Assembly: GCF_900604535.1 (NCBI RefSeq)
Contig: NZ_UWOT01000011.1
Span: 32,949 to 96,948 of the forward strand
DNA from: Romboutsia_E sp900604535
GTDB lineage: Bacteria > Bacillota > Clostridia > Peptostreptococcales > Peptostreptococcaceae
DNA length: 64,000 nucleotides
Direction of reading: 5' to 3'
Shown one piece after another: positions 1-8,930 of this stretch. Each line of letters starts with the position of its first letter. Position 1 is the first letter of the stretch. The notes beneath the pieces were generated by a model. It did no database searches and was not told where the DNA came from. It was given only the letters and a program-made list of their open reading frames with translations. Made by a program: the position numbers and the translations under genes.

Positions 1-1332
1 AAATACTTCTTCATCTTCAAATAAAAATGCACCTAACATACTTCTAATTTGAGTTTGAGTTAAGTGTTTGTTACTATCCCAAATTTCGTCTATGATGCTA
101 TTGTTTAAATTCAATGTTTTTTGTTCTTGATGGAAATATGCAACATTAACATTAGTACCTAAAGTAACCATACCAGTTAAAGGTATTATTTCATTCATTA
201 TAATTTTAAATAAAGTGGATTTTCCTATTCCATTAGCACCAATAAGAGCAACTTTTTCTCCCCTATATATATCTAAATTTAAATCTTTAAATAGAATTCT
301 ATTTTCATACCCCATCGACACATCTCTGACTTGAAGCACATCATTTCCACTGACTACAGAAGGATTAAATTCTATTCTAGCTTTTTTTCTATAAGCCTCA
401 GGTTTATCAAGTACATCGATTTTATCTAAAGCTTTTTCTTTGCTACGAGCTCTCTTTAAATGCTTTTCACGTCCATATGCCTTTAATCTTTCAATAGATT
501 CTTCTTGCTTTTTTAAATCCTTTTGTTGATCTTCATATTTTTTTAATTCTAATTCTTTTTCAACTCTGGATAACTCTAAGAATTTAGAATAGTTTCCATT
601 ATAAGTTTTTAATTTTTTATTATGAATTTCAAAAGTTCTATTAACTACTTGGTCTAAAAAATATCTGTCATGAGATATAAGCATAACAGTTCCTTTATAT
701 TGCTTTAAAAAGAATTCTAGCCACTCTATTGCCTCAGAATCTAGGTGGTTAGTAGGTTCATCTAGCATTAATAACGTAGGTTTTTTAAGTAATAATTTAC
801 CTAAAAGTACTCTAGTTTTCTCTCCACCAGAAAGAATACTGATAGTTTTGTTTAAATCTTCATCACTAAATCCTAATCCTTTTAGTACACCTTTAGCTTC
901 TGACTTATACCCGTATCCATTTTTATCAGAAAATAGCTCTAATTTATGAGAGTACTCATTCATAAGTTTTTCTAAATCTGAAGAGTTTGCTTTAGTACTC
1001 TCTTCGGCTATTTTTAATTCTAAATTTCTTAAATAGTTTTCCATATCTATTAGATCTCTAAAAACTTCAAGAACTTCATCTAATATAGTATTTTCTGAAT
1101 GGAAGTTCATATTTTGTTCTAGATAGCCTATTTCACAATCTTTAGATGTATATATATCTCCATTGTCATACCCATAAGCACCTGAAATTATTTTAAATAA
1201 AGTTGTTTTACCAGTACCGTTAATACCGATTATACCAATTTTATCTCCCTCATTTACTGTGAATGATATATCTTCTAATACAGAATCTATTCCAAAACTT
1301 TTATTTAAGTTATTGCACGAAAGAACGATCAT
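1..1332 (-). CDS. ABC-F family ATPase (YdiF-like), C-terminus cut by the window edge
   Basis: The reading frame opens at ATG 1332 (minus strand) behind a GGAGG site and stays open for 444 codons to the left edge, so the C-terminus is missing. Visible in order are a Walker A (GINGTGKTT), a signature LSGGEKTRV, a Walker B with LLMLDEPTNHLD, a charged Lys/Glu-rich linker between the two ATPase units, and a second Walker A (GANGIGKST). There are no membrane segments. Two cassettes in one chain with this linker are typical of ABC-F proteins, which bind the ribosome and act in translation or antibiotic protection rather than transport. The sequence is closest in feel to Bacillus YdiF. It is divergent from rex. 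The family call is firm; the exact subfamily is inference. Confidence 0.9.
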   Translation of the reverse strand, partial: MIVLSCNNLNKSFGIDSVLEDISFTVNEGDKIGIIGINGTGKTTLFKIISGAYGYDNGDIYTSKDCEIGYLEQNMNFHSENTILDEVLEVFRDLIDMENYLRNLELKIAEESTKANSSDLEKLMNEYSHKLELFSDKNGYGYKSEAKGVLKGLGFSDEDLNKTISILSGGEKTRVLLGKLLLKKPTLLMLDEPTNHLDSEAIEWLEFFLKQYKGTVMLISHDRYFLDQVVNRTFEIHNKKLKTYNGNYSKFLELSRVEKELELKKYEDQQKDLKKQEESIERLKAYGREKHLKRARSKEKALDKIDVLDKPEAYRKKARIEFNPSVVSGNDVLQVRDVSMGYENRILFKDLNLDIYRGEKVALIGANGIGKSTLFKIIMNEIIPLTGMVTLGTNVNVAYFHQEQKTLNLNNSIIDEIWDSNKHLTQTQIRSMLGAFLFEDEEVF

Positions 1333-1470
1333 AAATTTTATACCTCCTTAAACTACCTAAAATTATAATGTTTTGATATAATATAATCAAGGATATATAA
1401 GATGTTTTAAAAAAAGAAACATTTCATCAGGAAAGTTAAATAAATTTTAAACAATATAGGAGGTGAAGCT

Positions 1471-2100
1471 GTGGGTAATAAAAATATATCTATGGCGGTA
1501 ATAAGAAGGTTACCTAAATATTACAGATATTTAGGCGACTTATTAGATAAAGACATACAAAGAATATCTTCAAAAGAATTAAGTGATATAATCGGATTCA
1601 CTGCATCGCAAATAAGACAAGATTTAAATAATTTTGGAGGATTTGGTCAACAAGGGTACGGATACAATGTAGATGCTCTTCATAAAGAAATTGGTAAAAT
1701 ACTAGGACTAGATACTAAATATAATGCAGTTTTAATAGGTGCTGGTAATTTAGGTCAAGCAATAGCAAATTATTCAGGATTTAGAAAAGCAGGATTTGAA
1801 ATAAAGGCTTTATTTGATGCAAATCCAAGATTAATAGGTCTAAAAATAAGAGACTTTGAAGTATTAGATTCGGAACAATTAGAAGAGTTTATTAAAGAAA
1901 ATGATGTAGATATAGCAATAATGTGTATTCCTAAAAAAGGTGGTCAAGAATTAGCAGATAGATTAGTTAGTGCAGGAATAAAAGGAATATGGAACTTTGC
2001 GCCAGTAGATTTAGATGTTCCTCCATCTGTTATAGTAGAGAATGTTAATCTAACAGAAAGTTTATTTACATTATCATATTTAATGAACGCAGAAGATTAA
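1471..2100 (+). CDS. rex: Redox-sensing transcriptional repressor Rex
   Basis: A 209-residue protein, the usual Rex length. Residues 1-80 form a winged helix (SAVIRR-like start AVIRRLPKYYRYL, then SSKELSDIIGFTASQIRQDL), followed by a Rossmann domain with GAGNLGQAIANY for NADH/NAD binding. Rex represses fermentation and NADH-reoxidising genes when NADH is low and releases DNA when NADH binds. The start is a GTG at 1471, set by an AGGAGGTGAA site eight bases upstream. It lies divergent to the ABC-F gene and upstream of ferredoxin and CO dehydrogenase genes, which are plausible targets. It ends at its own hairpin terminator. Confidence 0.96.
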   Translation: MGNKNISMAVIRRLPKYYRYLGDLLDKDIQRISSKELSDIIGFTASQIRQDLNNFGGFGQQGYGYNVDALHKEIGKILGLDTKYNAVLIGAGNLGQAIANYSGFRKAGFEIKALFDANPRLIGLKIRDFEVLDSEQLEEFIKENDVDIAIMCIPKKGGQELADRLVSAGIKGIWNFAPVDLDVPPSVIVENVNLTESLFTLSYLMNAED

Positions 2101-2163
2101 AAAGGTAATGTTCAAACATTATATAGAGATTATAAGGGCTAAATTCTTTTAAATAGGGGAAAG

Positions 2164-2193
2164 GTCAGAAGACATAAGTCTTGTGACTTTTTT
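2164..2193 (+). terminator. rex intrinsic terminator
   Basis: A hairpin with arms GTCAGAAGAC and GTCTTGTGAC (one mismatch), loop ATAA, directly followed by six T. Confidence 0.75.
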
Positions 2194-2206
2194 ATTAAAA
2201 AATAAA

Positions 2207-2250
2207 ACGGGCGTATCTTAAAGTGTATAAACACTGAAAAGATAGCCCGT
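2207..2250 (-). terminator. Ferredoxin terminator
   Basis: Arms ACGGGC and GCCCGT with an inner TATCTT/AAGATA pairing. Read on the minus strand, the hairpin is followed by a T-rich run. It sits 20 bases after the ferredoxin stop, between two convergent genes. Confidence 0.75.
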
Positions 2251-2269
2251 ATTATAGTTTCGTTTTTAA

Positions 2270-2443
2270 TTATTCAGCTTGTTGTGGAGCGTCTACTGGA
2301 CAAACTTCAGCACAAGAGCCACATTCAACGCATTCATCAGCGTTTATAACGTATCTTTCATCACCTTCAGATATACATTCAACTGGACATTCATCAGCAC
2401 AAGCACCGCAGCTTATGCAAGCATCATTTATTATGTAAGCCAT
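2270..2443 (-). CDS. 2[4Fe-4S] ferredoxin
   Basis: A 57-residue minus-strand ORF, starting at ATG 2443 behind a GGGAGGAAT site. It has two classic clusters: CISCGACADECP at residues 9-20 and CVECGSCAEVCP at 38-49, i.e. CxxCxxCxxxCP twice, the full clostridial-type ferredoxin. It is acidic, cytoplasmic, and carries low-potential electrons for hydrogenases, pyruvate:ferredoxin oxidoreductase and CO dehydrogenase. The ORF running the other way over the same bases (61 residues, plus strand) is a shadow. It is divergent from cooS across a 359-base gap. Confidence 0.95.
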   Translation of the reverse strand: MAYIINDACISCGACADECPVECISEGDERYVINADECVECGSCAEVCPVDAPQQAE

Positions 2444-2802
2444 ATTAAAATTCCTCCCCTTTAAAAGTTAGTATTATCAGTAATATTATATCAAAATTGG
2501 TACTGATTAACAAATAAAAGCATTCTACATAATGCTGTGAATTACGACATGGAAATGTTTTCAGTAAACCAAATTGATTTTGAAATTTTAATTTAATAAA
2601 TATATAAAAATGAGATGATAATTAGTAAATAATTGTATTAATTTTGTTAATTTTTTATATGAAAAATTGATTAAATAAAATTTGTATAGGTATAAATAAA
2701 AATAGATTATGTTAAAAATATATTTATCACAACTCAAAAATCACTTCTAAATAATATAGTCATATAGCAAACAATTATAAAGTTTTTAAGGGGGATTTAA
2801 AA
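2444..2802. promoter_or_regulatory. Divergent ferredoxin / cooS promoter region
   Basis: This AT-rich 359-base gap has no gene. It must hold the ferredoxin promoter (minus) and the cooS promoter (plus). Two perfect Rex half-sites occur: TTAACAA at 2507-2513 near ferredoxin and TTGTTAA at 2644-2650 upstream of cooS. The known Rex operator is TTGTTAA-N4-TTAACAA, and in neither case is the second half conserved. A Rex role is therefore only a weak inference, supported by the adjacent rex gene. Confidence 0.35.
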
Positions 2803-4704
2803 ATGAATTGTAATAGTTGTAAAATGTGTAAGAGTGCAGATGAAAGGCTGCAAACTTTTGTATCTACTAAAGAATTTGACACGGCATTTCATAGAACTGA
2901 GCAGCAAAAACAAAAGTGTGGGTTTGGTCTTCAAGGTGTCTGTTGTAGGTTATGCGCAAATGGACCTTGTAGGATAACTCCTAAATCACCAAAAGGAATT
3001 TGTGGAGCTGATGCAGATACAATAGTAGCTAGAAATTTTCTAAGAGCTGTATCATCAGGATCTGCTTGTTATATTCATGTAGTAGAAAACACTGCTTTAA
3101 ATTTAAAACATATAGGGGAGACAAAAGGCATAATAAAGAGTGAAAAAGCCTTAAATTATCTAGCACAAAAACTAGGGATAGAGGAAAATAATAAATATGA
3201 AAAATGCATAAAAATATCAAACGCAGTTCTAAATGATTTATATAAACCAAGATTTGAAAAAATGGAATTAGTAGAAAAAATAGCATATAAACCTAGAGTA
3301 GAAAAGTGGAAAGCACTTGGTATAATGCCTGGTGGAGCAAAATCAGAAGTTTTTGATGGAGTAGTGAAATCTTCAACAAACTTAAATAGCGATCCAGTTG
3401 ATATGTTAATGAATTGTTTAAGTCTAGGAATTTCAACAGGACTATATGGATTAACATTGACAAATCTTCTAAATGACATAATGTTAGGTGATCCAGTAAT
3501 AAGAATGGCTCCAGTAGGGTTTAGAGTAATAGATGAAGATTATATAAATATAATGATAACAGGACACCAACATTCAATATTTACAAGTTTCCAAGATAAA
3601 TTAACACAACCAGAAATAGTGAAATTAGCAAAAAATGCAGGTGCAAAAGGATTTAGATTAGTAGGATGTACTTGTGTAGGTCAAGATTTGCAGTTAAGAG
3701 GTGAGCACTATCAAGATATATTTGCAGGTCATGCAGGAAATAATTTTACAAGTGAAGCGGTTTTATCAACTGGGGCAATAGATATGGTTGTTTCAGAATT
3801 TAACTGTACAATACCAGGATTAGAGCCAATTGCGGATTCCTTACAAGTAAAAATGATGTGCTTAGATGATGTCGCTAAAAAGAAGAATGCAGAATATATT
3901 TATTTGGATAGAAATAAATATGATGAAATAGATATGAAGTTAATTAACGAAGCATTAGATTCTTATAAAACAAGAAGAGGAAGTGTTCAAATAGATATAC
4001 CTAAAGATCACGGTTATGAAGAGTCTTTAACAGGTGTAAGTGAAAAGAATTTAAAAGATTTCTTAGGAAACTCTTGGAAGCCACTTGTAGATTTAATTGC
4101 AGATGGAACTATAAAGGGAATAGCAGCTATAGTAGGATGTTCGAATATGACAGCAGGTGGACATGATATAAATACAGTAGAGCTAACTAAAGAATTAATA
4201 AAGAGAGACATTATAGTTTTGTCTGCAGGATGTTCAACAGGTGGACTTGAGAATGTAGGTTTTATGTCTTTAGGAGCTGAAGAATTAGCGGGAGAAAATT
4301 TAAAATTAGTATGCAAAAAATTAGGAATACCACCAGTATTAAACTTTGGTCCATGTCTAGCAATTGGTAGATTAGAAATAGTAGCAACAGAATTAGCTGA
4401 ATATATGGGTGTAGATTTACCGCAATTACCATTAGTATTATCAGCTCCACAATGGTTAGAAGAGCAAGCATTAGCTGATGGAGCATTTGGATTAGCACTA
4501 GGCTTACCATTACACTTAGCATTACCTCCATTTATAACAGGAAGTAAATTAGTTACAGAAGTATTAACAGAATCACTAAAAGATATAACAGGTGGTAATG
4601 TAATAGTAAATCCAGATCCTAAATCAACAGCTGATCAACTAGTGGAAATAATAGTAGATAGAAGACAAAAACTTGGATTAAAGGAAGTGGAAGTCTATGC
4701 ATAG
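2803..4704 (+). CDS. cooS: Anaerobic carbon monoxide dehydrogenase catalytic subunit
   Basis: A 633-residue protein, the normal CooS length. It interconverts CO and CO2 at a Ni-Fe-S C-cluster and passes electrons to ferredoxin. The N-terminal Cys cluster region MNCNSCKMC and CGFGLQGVCCRLCANGPC (about residues 45-63) match the D- and B-cluster ligands. Downstream Cys and His residues in HQHS, GCTCVGQD, CSNM, GCSTGG and FGPC fit C-cluster ligands. The start ATG follows a GGGGGAT site. It overlaps the next gene by 8 bp, forming an operon with an Fe-S carrier and a flavoprotein. No acetyl-CoA synthase gene lies here, so this looks like a monofunctional CODH used for electron supply or CO oxidation. 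Confidence 0.96.
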   Translation: MNCNSCKMCKSADERLQTFVSTKEFDTAFHRTEQQKQKCGFGLQGVCCRLCANGPCRITPKSPKGICGADADTIVARNFLRAVSSGSACYIHVVENTALNLKHIGETKGIIKSEKALNYLAQKLGIEENNKYEKCIKISNAVLNDLYKPRFEKMELVEKIAYKPRVEKWKALGIMPGGAKSEVFDGVVKSSTNLNSDPVDMLMNCLSLGISTGLYGLTLTNLLNDIMLGDPVIRMAPVGFRVIDEDYINIMITGHQHSIFTSFQDKLTQPEIVKLAKNAGAKGFRLVGCTCVGQDLQLRGEHYQDIFAGHAGNNFTSEAVLSTGAIDMVVSEFNCTIPGLEPIADSLQVKMMCLDDVAKKKNAEYIYLDRNKYDEIDMKLINEALDSYKTRRGSVQIDIPKDHGYEESLTGVSEKNLKDFLGNSWKPLVDLIADGTIKGIAAIVGCSNMTAGGHDINTVELTKELIKRDIIVLSAGCSTGGLENVGFMSLGAEELAGENLKLVCKKLGIPPVLNFGPCLAIGRLEIVATELAEYMGVDLPQLPLVLSAPQWLEEQALADGAFGLALGLPLHLALPPFITGSKLVTEVLTESLKDITGGNVIVNPDPKSTADQLVEIIVDRRQKLGLKEVEVYA

Positions 4705-5152
4705 AATTTTAATAAATAAAGATTTATGTGCAGGATGCAAAAGTTGTATTTTAGGATGTATGCTAAAGCATAGTAATGTTGAAAATATATATTTTTTAGA
4801 TTTAGAAGATAAAGATAATGAAAGTATGGGGCATATAGAGCTTGATAAATATAGTAAACCTGTTCCTATATTTTGTAGACACTGTGAAGAACCAGAGTGT
4901 GTAATTACTTGCATGAGTGGTGCTATGAAAAAAGATAAAGAAACTGGTATAGTTTCATACGATGATAAAAAATGTGGTTCATGCTATATGTGTATTATGT
5001 CATGTCCTTATGGACTTTTAAAAGTTGATGATAGAACCAAGAAAAATATATTAAAATGTGATTTATGCAAAGATGAGGAACTCCCTAGATGTGTAGCTAG
5101 TTGTCCTACGGGAGCAATAGAGTTACAAAAGGAGGAAATTTATGCTGAGTAA
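4697..5152 (+). CDS. CooF-like iron-sulfur electron transfer protein (four [4Fe-4S] sites)
   Basis: A 151-residue protein whose ATG lies inside the end of cooS. It has four cysteine clusters: CAGCKSCILGC, CRHCEEPECVITC, CGSCYMCIMSCP and CDLCKDEELPRCVASCP, sixteen Cys in all, the pattern of HycB/CooF/DmsB-like polyferredoxins. It should take electrons from CooS and hand them to the flavoprotein encoded next, with which it overlaps by 11 bp. Known family members link CODH to hydrogenase or to NAD(P) reduction. The partner here (an FAD oxidoreductase) suggests NAD(P)H formation, which is inference. Confidence 0.9.
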   Translation: MHRILINKDLCAGCKSCILGCMLKHSNVENIYFLDLEDKDNESMGHIELDKYSKPVPIFCRHCEEPECVITCMSGAMKKDKETGIVSYDDKKCGSCYMCIMSCPYGLLKVDDRTKKNILKCDLCKDEELPRCVASCPTGAIELQKEEIYAE

Positions 5153-6380
5153 AAAAGAGTATATTATATTAGGCGCTAGTGCCGCAGGAATAAATGCAGC
5201 TAAAACATTAAGGGAATTAGACTCATATTCAAATATAACTATAATTTCAAAAGATGATAAGGTTTATTCGCGTTGTATGCTACATCATGTAATTTCAGGT
5301 CATAGAAGTATAGAAGATATCAGTTTTATAGAAGAAAGTTTTATGAGAGATAATAATATAAAATGGATAAAAGGTAAAATAGTTAAGAATATAGATATAT
5401 ATAATAAAAAGGTTATTATTAATGATGATAGTGTACCATATGATAATCTACTAATAGCAACAGGAGCATCATCATTCATACCTCTAATAAAAAATATAAA
5501 AGAAGGTAGAAATATATATTCATTAAGAAATATAGATGATGTATACAATATAAAGGATAAGTTAATTAATTCAAAAAAAGTAGCTATAATAGGGGCAGGT
5601 CTTATAGGAATAGATGCATTAACAGGTATAATAGAATATAAAGATTTAGACATATCATTAATATATCCTAGTGAGTTTATATTAGATAGACAGTTAGATA
5701 AGTATTCATCTAAAGTATATGAAGAAGAATTCATAAAAAAGGGTATAAATTTACATTCAAACAGCACTATAAGTGAGATTACATTAGATAATAACAACAA
5801 TGTTTCAGGTGTTAGATTAAATGATGGAAGTGTTGTTGATTGTGATTTATTAATAGTAGCTACAGGAGTTGTTCCAAATAGTGATTTTATAAGTGGAACA
5901 GATATAGAATATGATAGAGGTATAGTAATAAATAATAAATGTGAAACTTCAGTAAAAGATATTTATGCAGCAGGGGATGTGATTGGAAAAAATGCAATTT
6001 GGCCTTTAGCAGTAAAACAAGGTATAGTAGCTGCAAATAATATGGCAGGTAAAGAAAAATTGCTAGATGATAACTTTACATTCAAAAACAGTATGAACTT
6101 TATGGGTATACCGACAATATCATTAGGTATTGTAAATCCACAAGATGATAGTTATAATACTACAACTAGAAATGACGATGATGGATATAGAAAGTTTGTA
6201 TATAAAGATAATATAATATATGGATTTATAGCCCAAGGGGATATTTCATATACAGGAGTTATAACTCAATTAATAAAAAATAAAATAGAAATCGATAATT
6301 TAGAAGATATAATATTTGATATAGGATACTCAGATTTCTTTTCAATGAAAGAAAATGGAGAGTTTGAATATAGTATTTAA
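5142..6380 (+). CDS. FAD-dependent NAD(P)H oxidoreductase of the CODH operon
   Basis: A 412-residue class I pyridine-nucleotide-disulfide-type oxidoreductase. The N-terminal FAD-binding motif IILGASAAGINAAKTL is at residues 8-23. YSRCML at about 45 holds a Cys typical of NADH oxidase/peroxidase relatives. The central NAD(P)-binding motif is IIGAGLIGIDAL (about 150-161), and the second FAD motif is IYAAGDVIG. The start ATG overlaps the preceding gene and has an AAAGGAGG site. A strong terminator follows at 6394. Its position suggests that it couples CO oxidation to NAD(P) reduction through the CooF-like protein. The acceptor cannot be read from sequence. Confidence 0.88.
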   Translation: MLSKKEYIILGASAAGINAAKTLRELDSYSNITIISKDDKVYSRCMLHHVISGHRSIEDISFIEESFMRDNNIKWIKGKIVKNIDIYNKKVIINDDSVPYDNLLIATGASSFIPLIKNIKEGRNIYSLRNIDDVYNIKDKLINSKKVAIIGAGLIGIDALTGIIEYKDLDISLIYPSEFILDRQLDKYSSKVYEEEFIKKGINLHSNSTISEITLDNNNNVSGVRLNDGSVVDCDLLIVATGVVPNSDFISGTDIEYDRGIVINNKCETSVKDIYAAGDVIGKNAIWPLAVKQGIVAANNMAGKEKLLDDNFTFKNSMNFMGIPTISLGIVNPQDDSYNTTTRNDDDGYRKFVYKDNIIYGFIAQGDISYTGVITQLIKNKIEIDNLEDIIFDIGYSDFFSMKENGEFEYSI

Positions 6381-6393
6381 TTGACAAGAAAAT

Positions 6394-6421
6394 GACTATA
6401 ATAAGAATTATAGTCGTTTTT
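6394..6421 (+). terminator. CODH operon terminator
   Basis: Nine-base arms GACTATAAT and ATTATAGTC, loop AAGA, then GTTTTTAAT. Confidence 0.85.
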
Positions 6422-6737
6422 AATATTTATATTTAAATTAAAAATTATGCCCATTTTTAATCCGAATTATGCACATAAAAATAGGAAAAGCTAGAAAAAA
6501 CTTTACTTCTCCTTGAAATTACTATATAATTTAATTAAAACAAATTTTGGATAAAATAAGTTAATTTAACTTTTGATAAAAATCTTATACAAGATGTAAA
6601 TTTTTATTTTGTTTCGCTAACATAAGAATACTATAAAATTTAAAAAAATAAATTACAAATTAGTTACAAATTTACTACAATCTTGTGTATTAGTATTTTA
6701 TCCTTGCATTTATAGTGAATTTTAGGAGGAAGTATAT
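6422..6737 (+). promoter_or_regulatory. Upstream region of the NlpC/P60 gene
   Basis: A 316-base AT-rich gap with no ORF. It must contain the promoter of the secreted hydrolase. No riboswitch consensus or strong palindrome was recognised. A good AGGAGG site stands at its right end. Confidence 0.4.
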
Positions 6738-7829
6738 ATGAAGAGAAAAATATTAGTACCTATGTTTGCATCAGTAATGGCAATATCATCAATGACTGCA
6801 GTAGTAAATGCAGATGAAGTTAAGCCTGCTGAAAATATAGAAGATAAAACTAGCCAAGGTGCTATAGATTTAGATGAATATAAAGAAATTACATATAAAA
6901 AAGCAACTGTTAAAGATGGAGTTGCTGTAAAAATAAGAAATGAAGGTTCTGTAAAGCTTGTAGCTTATACAGGAGATGAGTTTAAAGTTTTAGCTACTCA
7001 AGGAGATTGGGTTGAAGTTTCTGTAGGAGATGAAAAAGGATGGATTCCATCAAGATATGTTGATGTAGAATCTGCTTCAGCTTTTGTTACAGAAGAAAAA
7101 GTTAATTTTAGAAAAGAATCAAATACAGATTCTGAAATAATAGAAGAATTAACTAAAGGAACTGAACTACAAGTAGTTGAGGTTCAAGATGAATGGATAA
7201 AAGTAAAAAATGGTGAAGAAGAAGGATATGTAAATGCAAATTATGTATCAGATGAAGCGCCTGTAATAGAAGAAGTTGTTGTTGAAGATCAAGCTATAAA
7301 TACAGTTTCAACAACTCAAAACTCTAACTCAAATATTCAAACTACAAACAATGTTACAAATAACACTACGAATAATGCTACAAACAATACATCAAGCAAT
7401 CAAAATAGTAGTTCATCAAATAAAATAGAACAAAGTAACACAAATGTTCCAGCTGCAAATACATCATTAGCTCAAGCAGTTGTTAACTTAGCGTACTCTA
7501 AGATAGGATCTCCATACGTATGGGGTGCAGAAGGTCCAAATAGCTTTGACTGTTCAGGATTAACTTCTTATGTATATAAGAATGCTGCAGGAATATCTAT
7601 ACCTAGGTCGTCATCTGCTCAGTCTACATATGGGACAACTGTAAGTAAAGCTAATTTACAACCAGGAGACTTAGTATTTTTCGGAAGTGGAAGTGTAAGT
7701 CACGTTGGTATATATATAGGTGGTGGAAATATGATACATTCACCTAAACCAGGAGAAACTGTAAAGATAACTAGTATAAATTCTTCTTATTATACGAATA
7801 GATTTATAACTGCGAAGAGAGTTTTATAA
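6738..7829 (+). CDS. Secreted SH3-domain NlpC/P60 peptidoglycan endopeptidase
   Basis: A 363-residue exported cell-wall hydrolase. A signal peptide covers residues 1-25 (MKRK, hydrophobic core, cleavage after VNA). Two bacterial SH3 domains follow at about 50-110 (ending WIPSRYV) and 115-170 (ending GYVNANYV), then an Asn/Thr/Ser-rich linker (195-245). The C-terminal NlpC/P60 domain has the catalytic Cys in FDCSG and the His in SHVGIYIGGG. Family members cut the gamma-D-Glu-diaminopimelate bond of the stem peptide, in growth or spore life. It is a single-gene unit between two terminators. The start is set by AGGAGGAAG. Confidence 0.94.
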   Translation: MKRKILVPMFASVMAISSMTAVVNADEVKPAENIEDKTSQGAIDLDEYKEITYKKATVKDGVAVKIRNEGSVKLVAYTGDEFKVLATQGDWVEVSVGDEKGWIPSRYVDVESASAFVTEEKVNFRKESNTDSEIIEELTKGTELQVVEVQDEWIKVKNGEEEGYVNANYVSDEAPVIEEVVVEDQAINTVSTTQNSNSNIQTTNNVTNNTTNNATNNTSSNQNSSSSNKIEQSNTNVPAANTSLAQAVVNLAYSKIGSPYVWGAEGPNSFDCSGLTSYVYKNAAGISIPRSSSAQSTYGTTVSKANLQPGDLVFFGSGSVSHVGIYIGGGNMIHSPKPGETVKITSINSSYYTNRFITAKRVL

Positions 7830-7847
7830 TAGAATAATAAATTAAAG

Positions 7848-7882
7848 GGATGCTAAAATTTAATGTTAGCATCCTTTTTTTT
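7848..7882 (+). terminator. NlpC/P60 gene terminator
   Basis: Arms GGATGCTAA and TTAGCATCC followed by eight T. Confidence 0.9.
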
Positions 7883-7901
7883 AATAAATTCTGTTAACAT
7901 A

Positions 7902-7930
7902 TTGACATAGATTTATAAAAATGATAACCT
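7902..7930 (+). promoter_or_regulatory. Probable pyr operon promoter
   Basis: TTGACA at 7902 and TAACCT at 7925 with a 17-base spacer. This would give a leader of about 55 bases containing the PyrR site. Confidence 0.5.
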
Positions 7931-7954
7931 TACTTAAAGAATAAAATACTTTTA

Positions 7955-7977
7955 ATTTTAGTCCAGAGAGGCTAAAA
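7955..7977 (+). promoter_or_regulatory. PyrR-binding RNA element overlapping the pyrB translation start region
   Basis: The bases AGTCCAGAGAGGCT (7960-7973) match the PyrR-binding loop consensus of pyrimidine attenuators. They are enclosed by TTTTA and TAAAA, which can pair into a hairpin. The 3' arm runs into the AAAAAGGAGG site of pyrB. No terminator lies between the promoter and pyrB, so PyrR plus UMP would most simply block ribosome access rather than cause termination. The consensus is seen; the translational mode is inference. Confidence 0.8.
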
Positions 7978-7994
7978 AAGGAGGAACTAATAAA

Positions 7995-8930
7995 ATGTTA
8001 AAATCAAGGAATTTAATCCAACCAGAAGACTTTTCTGTTGAGGAAATAGATGAAATATTAGAATTATCTCAAAAAATAATTGATAATCCGTCAAATTATT
8101 CCCGTATATGTGAAGGTAAATTAATGGCTACATTGTTTTATGAGCCATCAACAAGAACAAGATTAAGCTTTGAAGCAGCGATGAAAAGATTAGGTGGTCA
8201 AGTAATAGGTTTTTCTGAACCAAATTCATCATCAGTATCAAAAGGAGAATCTCTAGGAGATACAATGAAAACTGTATCAAACTATGTTGATTTAATAGTT
8301 ATGAGGCATCCTCAATTTGGAGCAGCAAATGAAGCTATAAAATATACTGAAGTACCTTTTATAAACGCGGGAGATGGAGGAAATCAACATCCAACTCAAA
8401 CACTTACCGATTTACTTACAATAAAGTCACTTAAAGGAAATTTAGAAAATCACACAATTGGTATATGCGGAGACTTAAAAAATGGAAGAACAGTACATTC
8501 TTTAGTTAAAGCAATGGCTAGATACAAAAATACAAAATTTGTATTTATAGCACCTAATGAACTTAAGATGCCTGATTATATAAAAGATGCTATAAAAGGA
8601 CATGAATACTATGAAACTAATAGCTTAGATGAAGTTATTGATAGATTAGACGTACTGTATATGACCAGAGTTCAACAAGAAAGATTTGAAGATAAAGCTG
8701 AGTATGAAAGATTAAAAGATTATTACATACTAAATGTACCAAAACTTAGTAATGCTAAAGAAGATATGTTAGTTATGCATCCATTACCAAGAGTAAATGA
8801 GATAGATACTGATGTAGATACTGATGAAAGAGCAGTTTATTTTAAGCAAGCTAAGTTTGGGATGTTTGTAAGAATGGCTTTGATAACAAAACTTTTAAAA
8901 TTGAATTTAGAGGTGAGCACAAATGAGTAA
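7995..8930 (+). CDS. pyrB: Aspartate carbamoyltransferase catalytic chain
   Basis: A 311-residue protein that condenses carbamoyl phosphate with aspartate, the committed step of UMP synthesis. The carbamoyl-phosphate motif FYEPSTRTR is at about residues 50-58, HPTQTL at about 133, and the aspartate-loop region HPLPRVNEI near 258. First gene of pyrBCKDE, it overlaps pyrC by 8 bp. No pyrI regulatory chain is adjacent. The GGAGG site is six bases after the PyrR element, so expression is probably UMP-repressed. Confidence 0.97.
   Translation: MLKSRNLIQPEDFSVEEIDEILELSQKIIDNPSNYSRICEGKLMATLFYEPSTRTRLSFEAAMKRLGGQVIGFSEPNSSSVSKGESLGDTMKTVSNYVDLIVMRHPQFGAANEAIKYTEVPFINAGDGGNQHPTQTLTDLLTIKSLKGNLENHTIGICGDLKNGRTVHSLVKAMARYKNTKFVFIAPNELKMPDYIKDAIKGHEYYETNSLDEVIDRLDVLYMTRVQQERFEDKAEYERLKDYYILNVPKLSNAKEDMLVMHPLPRVNEIDTDVDTDERAVYFKQAKFGMFVRMALITKLLKLNLEVSTNE

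Noticed and set aside
2279..2464. 61-residue plus-strand ORF
   Set aside because: It is the antisense shadow of the minus-strand ferredoxin, whose two cluster motifs are unmistakable.
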